Of a stretch of 64,000 nt of DNA, positions 23,344 through 35,048 are shown in pieces; positions within the stretch are counted from its first letter, which is position 1; each line of letters opens with the position of its first letter. Source of the stretch: Didymella arachidicola (lineage: Eukaryota > Ascomycota > Dothideomycetes > Pleosporales > Didymellaceae); contig CM049994.1 of assembly GCA_016630955.3 (NCBI GenBank), positions 1,612,001-1,676,000 on the forward strand. The letters run 5' to 3'. A program made the position numbers and the translations under genes. The notes beneath the pieces are model-generated. The model was not told where the DNA came from and did no database searches. It saw only the letters and a list, made by a program, of their open reading frames with translations.

Positions 23344-26325
23344 GCCGTCGTGCTGTATACCAGTGCTGCTGGCGTCGTTGGTTTGGGATCGCGGGGTTGG
23401 CGGTGGTCCGCTAAGTGGACGAGGTTAATGGCGGGAGCCGGCCAATTGCACGGCACGTCTGGCCTCGCGAAATCTGGACCGCTGGCCGCTGACAGGTGTA
23501 GTAAAAATCGAAGAGACTCCAAAACGCTCAGCTGAAAGCTGCGGTGAGGTCGCCCAAAGCTGCTAATGTACACTCTTACAACGAGCGAAATCTCCGCAGC
23601 GTCGGGCAATGTTAGGATATACGGCAGATCAAGGCATATAGGGACCCAGGTGGGGACGTCGTCTTGCATGCCAGGGTTTCGAGGATGGAGGACAGCAGGT
23701 TCGCAGCGTGGTTCACGCTGCAGTGGCGCCTGTGTGCAGACTACGAGTGTTTGAAGGGGCAGATGCAGGCCGGGCGGGCGACGATTGAACGAAATGCCCT
23801 GTCGTGAGGGGACGGTGGATGCGACGTGCAGGAGCGTGCCGCAGCACCTGGGAACTGCCGTTAGGGTGCTGTGGGGGTGCCTGGCGCTGGGCCGTAGGGG
23901 TGTGCTGCTGCTCTTGTTTTGGTAAGTGGGTATCGAGGAACAGAGATCGCCGGACAAAAACTTTGCTTCTCAAGAGCGCTGGATGTCGCTGCTATTATAG
24001 ACAGCGAGGGCGCACATCTGACGACTGGTGGCCTTTCCTGTCACACGGAGACACAAGGCTCTCACTCAGCGCTCCTAGGCGCAGATATTTCAACAGCTCT
24101 CCCTCCCAACCCACCCACGTCTGGAGGACCAAGACAGTAGTGGCGGGCGCACTGGTTGAAACGTGCGGCAAGAAATTCAGAGCCACATTGCCGCCCGTTA
24201 GACGTCTCAAGAACGCGGGCTTGAGGGCCTTGCGTCTGATAGGTGATTACGAGCATTCGAGTCGTGGTCTTGCGTCTCCCGCAACTTAATTTGCTCCTCT
24301 GGTCCCCGTGCTATTTGCCCCCCGGTGTGGACATGAGCACGTAGCATGGCACTGAAAGCATCCGTGGTTGACATCACTGCGAACGGCATGGTGGGCTTGC
24401 CCACAGAAATTGCACCTCGCTTGGTTTTAGCTTCGATGACGAATCTTTATGCCTTACCCAGCTCTTAATGAGCTGTAGAGATCATTAAAGCACATCTATA
24501 AAGGGGTAGAAACGATGTTCCGCATGTGTGGCCTGTTTTGCACACGTCCTTGGCCTGAGGCGAAACTGACACAGGTATATGCAAGAGATGCCCATGGATG
24601 ACCTCCACGTCGCCTTCCAGATCCATGCTTGGGCTTCGCGCAGCATCCGTCGGCCACGACTCCATGATCTCAGATTCGACATCGTGTCCGACAGAACTTT
24701 TCGCTTGGTTGGGCATGAAGATGATCCCGCCCGCGCTTGTGGCAGAACCATGGGATGCGTTGGTGATGTTACCTCGGCGAATTAAAGCGGCCTTGCATGC
24801 AGGGCTCAGACGGCAGGCGCCTCACCATCGAAGGTAGCCCGCATAAACGGCAATTCCAGAAGTCACAGTACTTTTCGATGCATGCTTGCTGTGTGCCTCC
24901 GCGGATGCCAGACTGGTAGCGACATCGTACTAATACGGGACCGCATAACCCGAACGCAGGGCCATTTCTTTGCATGACTTCTTCAGATAAAGATGTCTGC
25001 TAATCAGCGTCGAAGGCTGACGATTCATTACCAAACTGCCGGGCCTGTTCTCATCTTTATCGTTTACAAAAACGCTGCGGCTGATCAACCGGTGTGTTCC
25101 GCTAAGGGGTGAGATTTAGCGACAATATTTGGTCCAGAAGGTGCCTTGACAGCCTGGCTGGAGCGACCAGGTTATTCCATGAGCTTAACGACGCCCTCAA
25201 TAAATTGCGCTGACATGTCGTCGTTGAGTCAACCACGTTGACACTTTCCTCGATCTGCTCTGTCTACTGAACATATGATCTGGTGTGATCTCACGTAGAC
25301 CACCGTGAATCTGGTCGGCTGCTCCCGCGACCAAAACATGACGGAATCGTTGCACACTTCGGCACGTGTGCGGCCACCCACATTGCTGGCACCGAAGACC
25401 CGGGTACTTGGGCAGGGGCCACTTCGGCGAGGCCGCGTTCCTGAACGTGCACAAGGAAGCCTGGTTGCAAAGATCATCGGTAATCAAGTCGACGGTGGTG
25501 TTGTCTTGCCGCTGCACCTTCCAACTGCAAGGCGGTCCCACTTGCTGCGGCGGAAACACGGACAGGCTTCGATGCATCTAGCGGCAGAAGCTGTCAACTG
25601 TCGTCGCTAACGCACGCGCTGCACGGGAGGGCTTGGCAACGCTGAGGTGATGCCTTGCCTGATCGAGGACCCTTGGCAAGGCATGCCGCCTGGGATAAGC
25701 GTGCTTCCCACTTCACACTTCAATGGATGCTGCACAACGAGTGACAGCTTGTCCGATACCAGGCGCGCATGCATTCTAAACCTGTCATGGCCACCAGGCA
25801 GTCTTGGACTGGTCCTGGCCCTTGGCTGTCATTGACCGTTACGAAAACGCTGCAAGGTAGGGCCGTCAGAGCGGCAGGCTTGTGGGGTGTGAGAAGCGAA
25901 AACAATAGATGACTTGCAGAAGGTTCCTAGTAATACAATTGAAGGAAGCGCTAGGCAAGCTGTGGCGTGGTGAACAACCTTGAAACGTCGAACCCCACAA
26001 ACCTCGATGTGTTCCCCTGTATCAGCGGTTAATCTGTCGGGAGATTATTGACATTCGTATTGATAACCTGCTTTCTTGGCCGCTGCCGGCAGCCGTTGTG
26101 ATAGTGGAAGCGTTGCTGACATATCTCGCCTGCCTTCGCCGTGAGGCAATGACGATGGCGGGGTAGGTCTTGGCACTACCTGCTGGCTCTTTCCCAAAAA
26201 TCGCATTACTGTGTAGAACGATAACGGCGCGCAGGGCCCCAGCCGCACGCAACAATAGCCCGCAAGGAGCCTGATTCTCACCCCTAAAGCAACGTAAACA
26301 CCTATCACTCGCCGACGCAGCTGCC
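23344..26325. other. Intergenic between divergent regulator and CIA2 genes
   Basis: About 3 kb between two genes transcribed away from each other. The first several hundred bases should be promoter and leader of the Zn2Cys6 gene. No ORF here has a recognisable domain, and the longest are shadow frames. I see no transposon ends or RNA gene. Confidence 0.4.
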
Positions 26326-26970
26326 ATGGATCTGGACAAGGACAACGCCAACCCTACCATCTTGAACGCCTCCGACCTGCCCTCGCGCCGTCGCGATTCA
26401 AATGCTGGAAAGCGCGATGATGGAGGCTCAGGACTGTTTGACAGCTTGATCCCGCGTTACAACTACCTGAGCGACCCCTTTGACGATTCCCTTTCGGCCA
26501 GTGATTCTGACGATGATATTGTGGAAAACATCGACGAACAGGAGATTTATGGTAGGCGAAGCATGGTGCAGCATACAGCAAACATAAGGCTAATTGTGGC
26601 AGACCTCATATCTACCATCGCTGATCCAGAGCACCCGCTTTCGCTAGGCTCACTAGCTGTTGTAAACCTTCCAGACATCCATATTCTACCCCCTGTCTCT
26701 CCACAATCCTCCATAAGCACGGTTGTCGTCGAAATCACGCCCACCATTACGCACTGCTCGCTGGCCACTGTCATTGGCCTGGGAGTGCGCGTCCGGCTTG
26801 AGCAGGCCCTACCTCCCCGCTTCCGCATCGACGTACGCATCAAGAAGGGCACACACAGCACCGACGAGGCCGTAAACAAGCAGCTGGGAGACAAGGAAAG
26901 GGTTGCCGCTGCACTGGAAAATGGCACATTGGTGGGTGTGCTGCGAAAGATGCTCTCCACGTGCGAGTAA
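26326..26970 (+). CDS. CIA2: Cia2/MIP18-family cytosolic Fe-S assembly factor
   Basis: Subunit of the cytosolic iron-sulfur targeting complex (with Cia1 and Met18), which delivers clusters to nuclear and cytosolic apoproteins. CDS is 26326-26551 joined to 26603-26970, 197 residues. The start sits in a GCCATGG context. The 51-base intron 26552-26602 (GTAGGC..GGCTAATTGTGGCAG) is needed to restore the family sequence EIYDLISTIADPEHPLSLGS. The acidic, disordered N-terminus is followed by the DUF59 domain: SLAVVNLPDIHI, then THCSLATVIGLGVRVRLEQA with the conserved reactive Cys127, and the family C-terminal block GTHSTDEAVNKQLGDKERVA. The intron is a multiple of three and has no stop, so an unspliced transcript would encode 17 extra residues. 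Confidence 0.95.
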   Translation: MDLDKDNANPTILNASDLPSRRRDSNAGKRDDGGSGLFDSLIPRYNYLSDPFDDSLSASDSDDDIVENIDEQEIYGRRSMVQHTANIRLIVADLISTIADPEHPLSLGSLAVVNLPDIHILPPVSPQSSISTVVVEITPTITHCSLATVIGLGVRVRLEQALPPRFRIDVRIKKGTHSTDEAVNKQLGDKERVAAALENGTLVGVLRKMLSTCE

Positions 26971-29493
26971 GAGCAACAGCAAAATCGTTGTGGCAAACGG
27001 GGTGGCTGTGATGAAACGAAAGACACCTAGAAATGCACTGCTTGCCTCCTTTGTCCGGAATCGGAGGGCTTGTAGCAGACTTCGCGGCAAAATGAGAGTC
27101 GCAATGGTCGAGAGCCACGAATGAAAGTCGACACGAGTACTACCGCAATGTCGGATATGCAACACGCACCGCATAGATAGGCACTCAATGTGCCACGGTA
27201 ATACAAAGCTGTCGTGTAGACAGGCTTCAGCCGGCAGTAGTTGGGAAGCCGCAAAGGATCTATAAGCGATTTCAGCCGCTGTTGCATGTACGACCCCTCT
27301 TGAAAAGGCGCGTGACAGCCGTCACTCCTTTCGAGTCAGTAACGACACATACTGCATGCTTCAGTTTCTTGCCTTCCGAGGTCTAGATCAGCCCATCTAG
27401 TAGCTGAACAATCATTGCGTACAGACAGGCGATCGTCGGGCCCTAATTTTTTAAGTAGATACTTATGTAGTAACTTCTGAACCGAATGCTGCTCGTTTGC
27501 ACAGTCATCACATCGAGAAGGTCTATGAGCACGGTGGCAGTTACGTGCCCGGCTCAGTGCTTTGTTGTCTTCTTTTGCGTTCTCTTGCATGAGTCGCTCG
27601 ATGACCTGACCCTTTGTTTCGCCAAAACCAATAGGCAACCGTCCGGCGGATTCGACAAGCACCCTACCTCAGACTATTCGCGTCCCCTGATACGATGTGA
27701 TGTCCTGCACCAAGTTCTTGACACCACGACATATACAAGCCGACTGTCGCCTGCCCATTCATGACAACGCCCAGCTTAGTTCAGCCGCCAATCTTCTTCA
27801 TGAATCTTCCCCCTTCCTTGGGAGATGCTCGAACTCATCCTCTAAGGTTAGATGCCCTCTGATTTCAGTACAGCTTGATATGCCGCCACACCAGTGTCGC
27901 ATAGCTTCCCTCTATTGGGCGGCTGCCTAATTCTTAGTATCCAATCCACGGTCTCGCTGTTCGGTACCATCTCGGTACTAATTGGGATCTCCGAGTAGTA
28001 AGCTCAAGGCAGCCTCGACTCCAGGGCGATCATGGACGTGCAAACAAATCTCATAAACTAGCAGGAAACATGTGTGTGTGTGGGAGGGGGGGGGGGTTAG
28101 AGGCATCCAAGCATTGACTTCTTGCCTGACTCAACCACGTGCACGTAGTCACCTGCCTGGATGCAGAGCTTTCCTTCTTGGCCGCTACCATCCTCATTCG
28201 TCAACTACGCAGAGCAATGTTTGTTCCTGAATTTTCGAGTGATATGACAGTGAGGACTCCCTTTTCAAGATCGAATTTACTTAACTCCGCTACCTATTAG
28301 AGATCGTCGTCCAGTATGCTTTGACCAGAATCTTGCGCTTGGACGACGCGCGAGACGCTGAAAACCAGTTCATTGGACAATGAAAACCCGGAAGCTGAGA
28401 TGGAGGTGTCGAGATTGCACAAAGTATACGGGTACTCCAGGACTCAGCCTGGAAGCTATTCGACCGAATCCTTGGTCCGAGCCCGTTCATTATGCGTCGG
28501 TAGAAGAGGATGATACATCTCAATGTGACCGCAAATTGTTGCCCCATTTCGCCGCGGATTCACAAGCTCATTCTTCATTGCTTCAGGGCTCAGCACTCCT
28601 TTCACGATGCTCTCGGGGACTTGACCGACACTCATCAGGTCCGCATCAACAAGCTTCCAAAAAGCACCGCGAATAAAAGATCGTGGTTGAAAGCCACTCA
28701 CAATCACTCACTGCTCCGAGCACGGTAATTTTTATCATCATACATTGCTGTGCGTGCGTCCTAAGTTTGAGGAAAGGCAGCTTCTAGCAGATCTCTTGTC
28801 AATTGTTTCAAGCCATTCTCAGACACCAAAGACTGAACTACTAGAGCAAGGCTTGAAATCACCTGCACACAACTAATAGTCCCCTTAAACATACGGTGGG
28901 CATGACTGAACCAGGCTTGGCATGGGAACCCGAACATTACCAGGCTCGCTTCCTGTGTTGTATTAGCCTACGCATCCTCGACCTGTCTGTCTACATGTAT
29001 CACGATTGGTTTCTTGTAACATGGGCGCACACGGAAGTCTCGAAATCTTGTAGTCGCACTACACACTAGACATTATGGTACGATTATAACATCTCGAGTC
29101 GGACACAGGGTTTGTGTAACATCAAGGCGATAGAAGAAGGCGGGTTTCCAAAGCCATGGTGTCTGAAAGTCCATCGCCTCTTCGTGGACATGTACCCAAT
29201 CCTTTAGGCTTTTGAGTACGGATCAAAGCGACCTTCGCCCACAGACCTGGAACTGCCTCCCAAGCTCGAGCACTCTGGTTTCCTCTCCTGCGAACTTTGC
29301 GCTTTCACATAGAGCGACAGGTTAACCCGCTTCAGAGGGGGCTTAAAAAGCCTTACCATTGCTGTTCCAAATAGTGGTCTCCTGAACCGCAAGCATTGAT
29401 ACAGTGAGCTTGGACAGGCTTTGGCTGTGGTTCAAGGCCCGAATTCTACTATACTTGAACTGTAGCTTGCAAGAATTAGTTTAAGAAGCTCTA
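26971..29493. other. Intergenic, no gene recognised
   Basis: About 2.5 kb between CIA2 and the transposon stack. Only short ORFs without features. A (GT)n-G run lies at about 28072-28096. Sequence up to about 29,490 looks like ordinary host DNA, neither AT-rich nor RIP-like, and forms the left flank of the stack. Confidence 0.4.
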
Positions 29494-29659
29494 ACGTACC
29501 GTGTCCGTGCACCGAACGCCCGGAGTCACCGAACGCCCGCTCCGGGCCTGCACTGCAACCACAGAATTGAGGCTGTAGAGCCACGTACAATGGCTATTAT
29601 CGTGAGATCTTTTGGTGGAGTACTCTACACGCCTATACAACAGATTTTCTCATACAAAG

Positions 29660-32600
29660 CTACTTATATTTTGTGGCGGTGCGGCCGCTTCTTGTGGTGA
29701 CAGTGGCGCGTGGTAGAGGAGGCGTCGCTGGCTTAGGATGACTACGAGCACCTACTGCACGACGCGCAGGCTTTGTTTTAGCTGCAGTTACTTTTAAGGT
29801 TGTGCAATTGCCTCTTTGGGATAGTTTAACAGCTTTTTCAGCGTCGCGAGCTGCCTTTTGACGCGCTCTTTCAGCCTTGCGTTCCTCTATAGCTGCTCGC
29901 TCCTCTGCCTTAGCCTGGTCTCTCACTGCCTTCTCCCTCGCCCGCTGTTGACGCTTTTCTTCAGCAATCTTTTCGTTGTAGAGCTTATTAGCAGCGGCTA
30001 ACTCCTTCATCTCCCCCTTCTTTAGCTCCTCCTCACGCCTCTCTTGTTCTTGAATAGCCATGCGAGCTCGCGCCTCCCGGAAGGCGCGAGGAGACCACAT
30101 CATTGCACCTCCACGGTACTCATGGTGCTGTTGCAGGTCTAATCGCCTGTTGGGTTGCTTCTGACGCTTCTGCTTTCGGTATAGCTCCTGCCGCAGGCCA
30201 TCAATTTCAGCTTGAAGTAACTCAACTTGGGATGATAGATGGTGGATAGTTTGACCTAGCTTCCGCGCACCTGCACTGCAGTGGTCCTTCACCTCTGCTT
30301 GAAGTGTAGTGCGAGCTTTAAGCCAATCCTCTGCAGAATAAGCTGTAGAGCTAGAGGAGACTGATCCTGAGTTGTCAGGGGATGCGTGGCGGAATCTATC
30401 AAGGATAACGTCGGGGTTAACTGGGTTGGTTGGTTGGTTGGTATTCATTTTACGTCTAGTTGATGAGGATTAAATCCATCATCTCGCCTCCCGAAGGGCA
30501 TATACGACGTGCTAAGCTATGGAATTACTGTGCTAACACACTACCTTAGAAAGCATTTCTTGCGTACGCGGGTATTGCTACCATGTCAGAACTACAGCTC
30601 CCCGTCCAGTTGGGGAGACTGAGCAGTTTGTGTACATTAGGGAGGATCCCTTGTGTGTGTTCAAAGGCAGTGAAGTGCCGTAAGAGAGAGAAGGGAAGAG
30701 AGGGTGGGTGTGGAGAGCCGGTGCTCTGTCGAATCAAGGCCGTGGCTCTGCGCGAGGAGAGCCTTTGTACTAGGCTTGGCCATGCCTGCGTCGAAGGAGA
30801 TAGGTGTAGTAGGAAGGCAGAGCCAGGCCATCCTTCTTCTTTATCTCTTAGAAGTCGTGGAATGTAAGGCCATGCTGGCTGCCTTGTTTGCGTGTTGAGA
30901 GCCGGTGCTCTGTCGAATCGTGCCGTGGCTCTTCGCATGGAGAGCCTTTGTGTTTAGGCCTGGCAGGTGCCATATCTTGTAAGAACAGGGAGTGGCAAAG
31001 CTGTCTCCTTGTCTTAACGGTGGTTGTGGCCTTCGACCGAACGTGTAAAACTGAGTGGCGCACGGGCCATTTTGAAAAGATTTCAGCTCAGCGAAGAGCT
31101 GAAAGACAAAACAGGGCAGCGCGCCGGCCACAACGCCTGCAGCGGAGACAGGACGTTGGGAAACAGATTTACGAAGGCATTTAAGTCGTGTTTGGACGAA
31201 AAATCGATGGAAATCGACCTTTCGCTGACCTGGAAAAGTTGATGTTCAGGGGGGTTAACTGGGTTGGTTGGTTGGTTGGTTGGTATTCATTTTACGTCTA
31301 GTTGATGAGGATTAAGTCCATCATCTCGCCTCCCGAAGGGCATATACGACGTGCTAAGCTATGGAATTACAGTGCTAACACACTACCTTAGAAAGCATTT
31401 CTTGCGTACGCGGGTATTGCTACCATGCCAGAACTACAGCTCCCCCTCCAGTTGGGGAGACTGAGCAGTTTGTGTACATTAGGGTGGATCCCTTGTGTGT
31501 GTTCAAAGGCAGTGAAGTGCCGTAAGAGAGAGAAGGGAAGAGAGGGTGGGTGTAGAGAGCCGGTGCTCTGTCGAATCAAGGCCGTGGCTCTGCGCGAGGA
31601 GAGCCTTTGTACTAGGCTTGGCCATGCCTGTGTCGAAGGAGATAGGTGTAGTAGGAAGGCAGAGCCAGGCCATCTTTCTTCTTTATCTCTTAGAAGTCGT
31701 GGAATGTAAGGCCATGCTGGCTGCCTTGTTTGCGTGTTGAGAGCCGGTGCTCTGTCGAATCGTGCCGTGGCTCTTCGCATGGAGAGCCTTTGTGTTTAGG
31801 CATGGCAGGTGCCCATATCTTGTAAGAACAGGGAGTGGCAAAGCTGTCTCCTTGTCTTAACGGTGGTTGTGGCCTTCAACCGAACGTGTAAAACTGAGTG
31901 GCGCACGGGCCATTTTGAAAAGATTTCAGCTCAGCGAAGAGCTGAAAGACAAAACAGGGCAGCGCGCCGGCCACAACGCCTGCAGCGAAGACAGGACGTT
32001 GGGAAACAGATTTACGAAGGCATTTGAGTCGTGTTTGAACGAAAAATCGATGGAAATCGACCTTTCGCTGACCTGGAAAAGTTGATGTTCAGGGGGGTTA
32101 ACTGGGGATATACCGGTGGCTGTGAAGGCCTTTAGTATAAGATCTTTGCTGAACGTAGCAACCCAAGCAGGCTAGAATAGGGTAAAAAAGTCGCCTTTTG
32201 ACAGTGGGGAGAGAGCTTAGGACGCCTGGAGGTGGTTATCAAGTTCGCAGGAGTAGTTGGAAGCGAGAGGTTTGAAGCAGACTACGTCCAACGGCTGCAG
32301 CGTCTAGGTACTGTAAGGGGGTAACACTGCTAGTATAATCCGTTCCTGGTGACAGTATTCGATAAACTCCTGCGTCAGATGACTGCCGTGGCCGTCTACA
32401 ATTAAGAGGCGGTACTTTCTTCGCGCCTTAGGCTTGGTGTAACGGTCAAACACCTGCTCAAGCCAGGCTAATCCTATGTTGTTGTTCGTCCATCCTGAGG
32501 GTGAAGAGGTGACGTGGATAAGGTGCTTTCCAGCCTGGATTTCTGCCACCCAGCGGCTCTGGATGGTGGAGTTTTTCAACGCAAAGACGATGCCTGGAGG

Positions 32601-33227
32601 AATAGCAGTACCGTCGGCGCAGATGCAAGCTAGGAGGCTCACCCACTCACGTGAGCCATCTTGACGAGCCTGCCTAATCTCCTTCTTCTCATATTGACGC
32701 CTGCTGAACACCCGTTTTGTTCTACCCAGCACCCCTATCGCGAAGCCCTTCTCATCCATATTGTATGTGTGCTCAGGCTCTAGCTCGTACTAAGCGATTT
32801 TCTGCTGTAGAAGCTCAAAGTATAGGTTGTACTTGTATTCTGACTCAGCGTTGTGGCGATTGGAGTCCATACTGGCGGTCCATCGGTAGGTGAGTTGATC
32901 GCGGTAACGGTGCAGGAAGCGCGTAACCCAGCTATCGGAGCAGGGCTGTTGGGCAACAGAGGAAGCGAAATTTCGTATCATACGCCTTTTAGGTGGTAAG
33001 CGACGCGTTGACAGCTCCTCTATATACTTGACTAGATCTTCTTCTTGTTGTTAGGTGAGTTTCCGGCAATTAGCAGGCACATCGCGTCGGGGCGTCTGCA
33101 CGCCTTGATGATTGCGCGCTAACGTTAAGCAATCAACACTATGTTTTTCTGCAATTGTTGTATATACAAGTTTTTCGCCAGGCTTTAGGCTTTCAATTTC
33201 TGCAAGCGCTTCTTTAATACCTGTCAT
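29660..33227 (-). pseudogene. C1 transposase (DDE_1, pogo/Fot type), broken and interrupted
   Basis: Fragments from N- to C-terminus: start ATG 33227 with KEALAEIESLKPGEKL; HTH segment 32790-32981 (SWVTRFLHRYRDQLTYRW); catalytic core 32304-32759 with YNMDEKGF-type first Asp and LLIVDGHGSH second Asp; C-terminal part 29660 to ~30416 with VNPDVILDRFRHASP and a long Lys/Glu/Ala coiled coil ending in GRTATKYK. Frame changes occur near 32300-32304, with stops near 32780 and 33050. The tandem insert 30417-32097 lies between the TGIxPV and NPDV parts of one conserved sentence. It is closest to the C2 transposase, so C2-encoded enzyme might still mobilise its ends. Confidence 0.8.
30417..32097 (-). 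repeat. Two tandem 838/843-bp copies of a non-coding insert in C1
   Basis: Units 30417-31254 and 31255-32097 are nearly identical. GGGGTTAACTGGG occurs on the left, between the units and on the right, and the uninterrupted transposase needs it only once, so it acts as a ~13-bp target duplication. Next to it is a (TTGG)n run, n=4 in the first unit and n=5 in the second. On the minus strand the insert therefore ends in a (CCAA)n tail. Each unit also contains a diverged internal duplication of ~75 bp around GGTGCTCTGTCGAATC (about 30712 and 30895 in unit 1). The layout resembles a SINE or truncated LINE. No reverse transcriptase and no clear RNA polymerase III boxes are seen. The 130-residue ORFs in both copies look fortuitous. 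Confidence 0.75.
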
Positions 33228-33394
33228 GGTGGTTGAGCAATTACGCGTTGATATTTGGTGTAGATGTTGTTGCACCGGGCGTTCGGTGACTCCGGGCGTT
33301 CGGTGCACGGACACGGTACCCCACGGGCGAGTCGGACACACGGGCGAGTCGGACACTTTTGCCAAGACCCCACCAAACCACCCTTACTACACCA

Positions 33395-35048
33395 ATGCCG
33401 CCCTAACAACACCAGTTAGACGCGTTAAAAGAACGCTAAATACAGCTTGCGCTTCAAGCTCTTAAATAAGACACAACTCTCTCCCTACGGCGCGCTGCAG
33501 CTATATATAGAGCTCCCCTACAGACACTAAGCGACCGACGCGCCGGACGACCTTCACGAGCCAATTCTATAGCTAACTCACGGAGCCTGACCAATACTAA
33601 GGAGCGGGTGATTGTTGACCACATACTTGAGCTGGTAGCGCGAGGATTTCCCCCTCGTCTGGCTGCTGTAGCTGATATGGCCAATTCTTTGCGCGCTAAG
33701 CGCAATCTGGGCCATGTTGGCATAAATTGGCCTAGTACGTTCGTTAAGCGCTAACCAGAGCTTGTAGTGAAGTTCAATCGCAAGTACGACTACAGAAGAG
33801 CCCTCTGTGAGGATCCTGAGGTTATACAGGGTTGGTTCAACCTTGTAGCTAACACTAAAGCCAAGTATGGCATCTAGGACAACGACACGTACAACTTCGA
33901 CGAGACAGGCTTTATGATGGGCCAGATAAGCTCCGGAGCAGTCGTCACAGCTTCAGAGAGACGAGGACGACCAAAGTAGGTCTAGCCAGGCAACTTGGAG
34001 TGGACAACGGTGATTAAGGGCATCGATGCCAAAGGGTAGGCCATTCCGCCCTTTATTATCTTTAAGGCGCGCAACCACCTCTCTAATTGGTACAAGGACG
34101 AAGATCTACCCTAGGACTAGGTTATTAGCATCTCTGAGAACGGTTGGACTACTAATAAGCTTACTTTTGACTGGCTGAAGCACTTTAATGTGCATTTAAA
34201 GGGACGCACTGTTGGCAGCGACCGCATGCTTATTGTTGATGGCCATGAGAGCCACAACTCCCTCTAATTCCAGCGATACTGCAAGGACAGCAAGATTATA
34301 CCTGTATGTATGCCTCCGCACTCATCGCATCTCCTGCAGCCACTTGATGTAGGCTGTTTTGCTCCTCTAAAGAAGGTGTACTCGCGCCAAGCCGAAAACG
34401 CTATACGCAACTGGATTAACCACATTACAAAGCAGGAGTTCCTGCCGTGCTTTAAAGCGGCCTACAACACTGCAATTACTGCTAGCAACATCTAAGGAGG
34501 GTTCTGAGGTGCTGGACTGGCCCCTTTTGACCCAGAACAGGTCATATTAACCCTTGATGTGAAGCTCTGCACTCCGTCACCACCACCCCCTACAAACAAC
34601 AAGCCCTGGCAGTCGCAAACCCCAAGCAATACCCTGGAATTTGAGTCGCAATTAACTCTGATTCAAAACAAGTATAAGAGAGCAAGGCAGCTCACCTACG
34701 TCTGTTCTAAGCGCAATTGAGCACTACGCAAAGGGGGGAGCTATCCTGTCGCATAAGCTTGCGCTGGCATAAAAACGGATCTGTGAGCTTAAAGCAGCTG
34801 CTGAGGCTACTACACGACGTAAATTGCACAAAAGAAAACGAGTTTAAGCAGGAGGATCTCTTGCAGTTGAAGAAGGCCAGCGATTAATAGCTCTAAAGGA
34901 GTTTGGGGCGCGTAGTAACAGAAAGAAGGGGAAACAGCAGGTGCGGGCTGAAGGAGGTGAACTATCCCAATGACGCTGTGGACGGTGCGGAGAGGGTGGG
35001 CATAATGCACGAACGTGCACAAATGAAGTAGAAGAGGTCTCTAAGTAA
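33395..35048 (+). pseudogene. A1 transposase with many RIP-like stops
   Basis: Collinear with the A5 transposase from ATG 33395 to TAA 35046-35048, but broken by many in-frame TAG/TAA codons where relatives have Gln or Trp, and by frame changes in the N-terminal third. Still readable: NFDETGFMMGQIS (first catalytic Asp), ENGWTTNKLTFDWLKHFNVH, LIVDGHESHNSL (second), HSSHLLQPLDVGCFAPLKK (third). A C-terminal zinc-knuckle trace lies near 34975-35025. Confidence 0.8.

Larger units (their letters stand above)
29499..33316 (-). mobile_element. Pogo-like transposon C1, inside the end of A1, carrying a tandem insert
   Basis: Terminal inverted repeats of about 44 bp at 29499-29542 and 33273-33316 match closely and are flanked by TA (29497-29498, 33317-33318). 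Each end holds two copies of CACCGAACGCCCG at a 17-bp period. Length is 3,818 bp. Subtracting the 1,681-bp tandem insert leaves 2,137 bp, against 2,135 bp for the intact relative C2. The transposase is on the minus strand and broken. Confidence 0.85.

Noticed and set aside
28072..28096. GT/poly-G run as a telomere-like or regulatory signal
   Set aside because: Plain low-complexity tract with no repeat unit matching fungal telomeres.
11671..29493. tRNA or other RNA genes in intergenic DNA
   Set aside because: No stretch with both A- and B-box motifs and a plausible cloverleaf was found by eye; a tRNAscan run would settle it.
29660..30448. Separate 262-residue gene beginning MNTNQPTNPVNPD
   Set aside because: Its first residues come from the (TTGG)n run; from VNPDVILDRF onward it is the C-terminal part of the interrupted C1 transposase.
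30546..31780. Duplicated 130-residue minus-strand ORFs in the tandem insert
   Set aside because: Only duplicated because the DNA is; no motif, and the overlapping frames are equally open.
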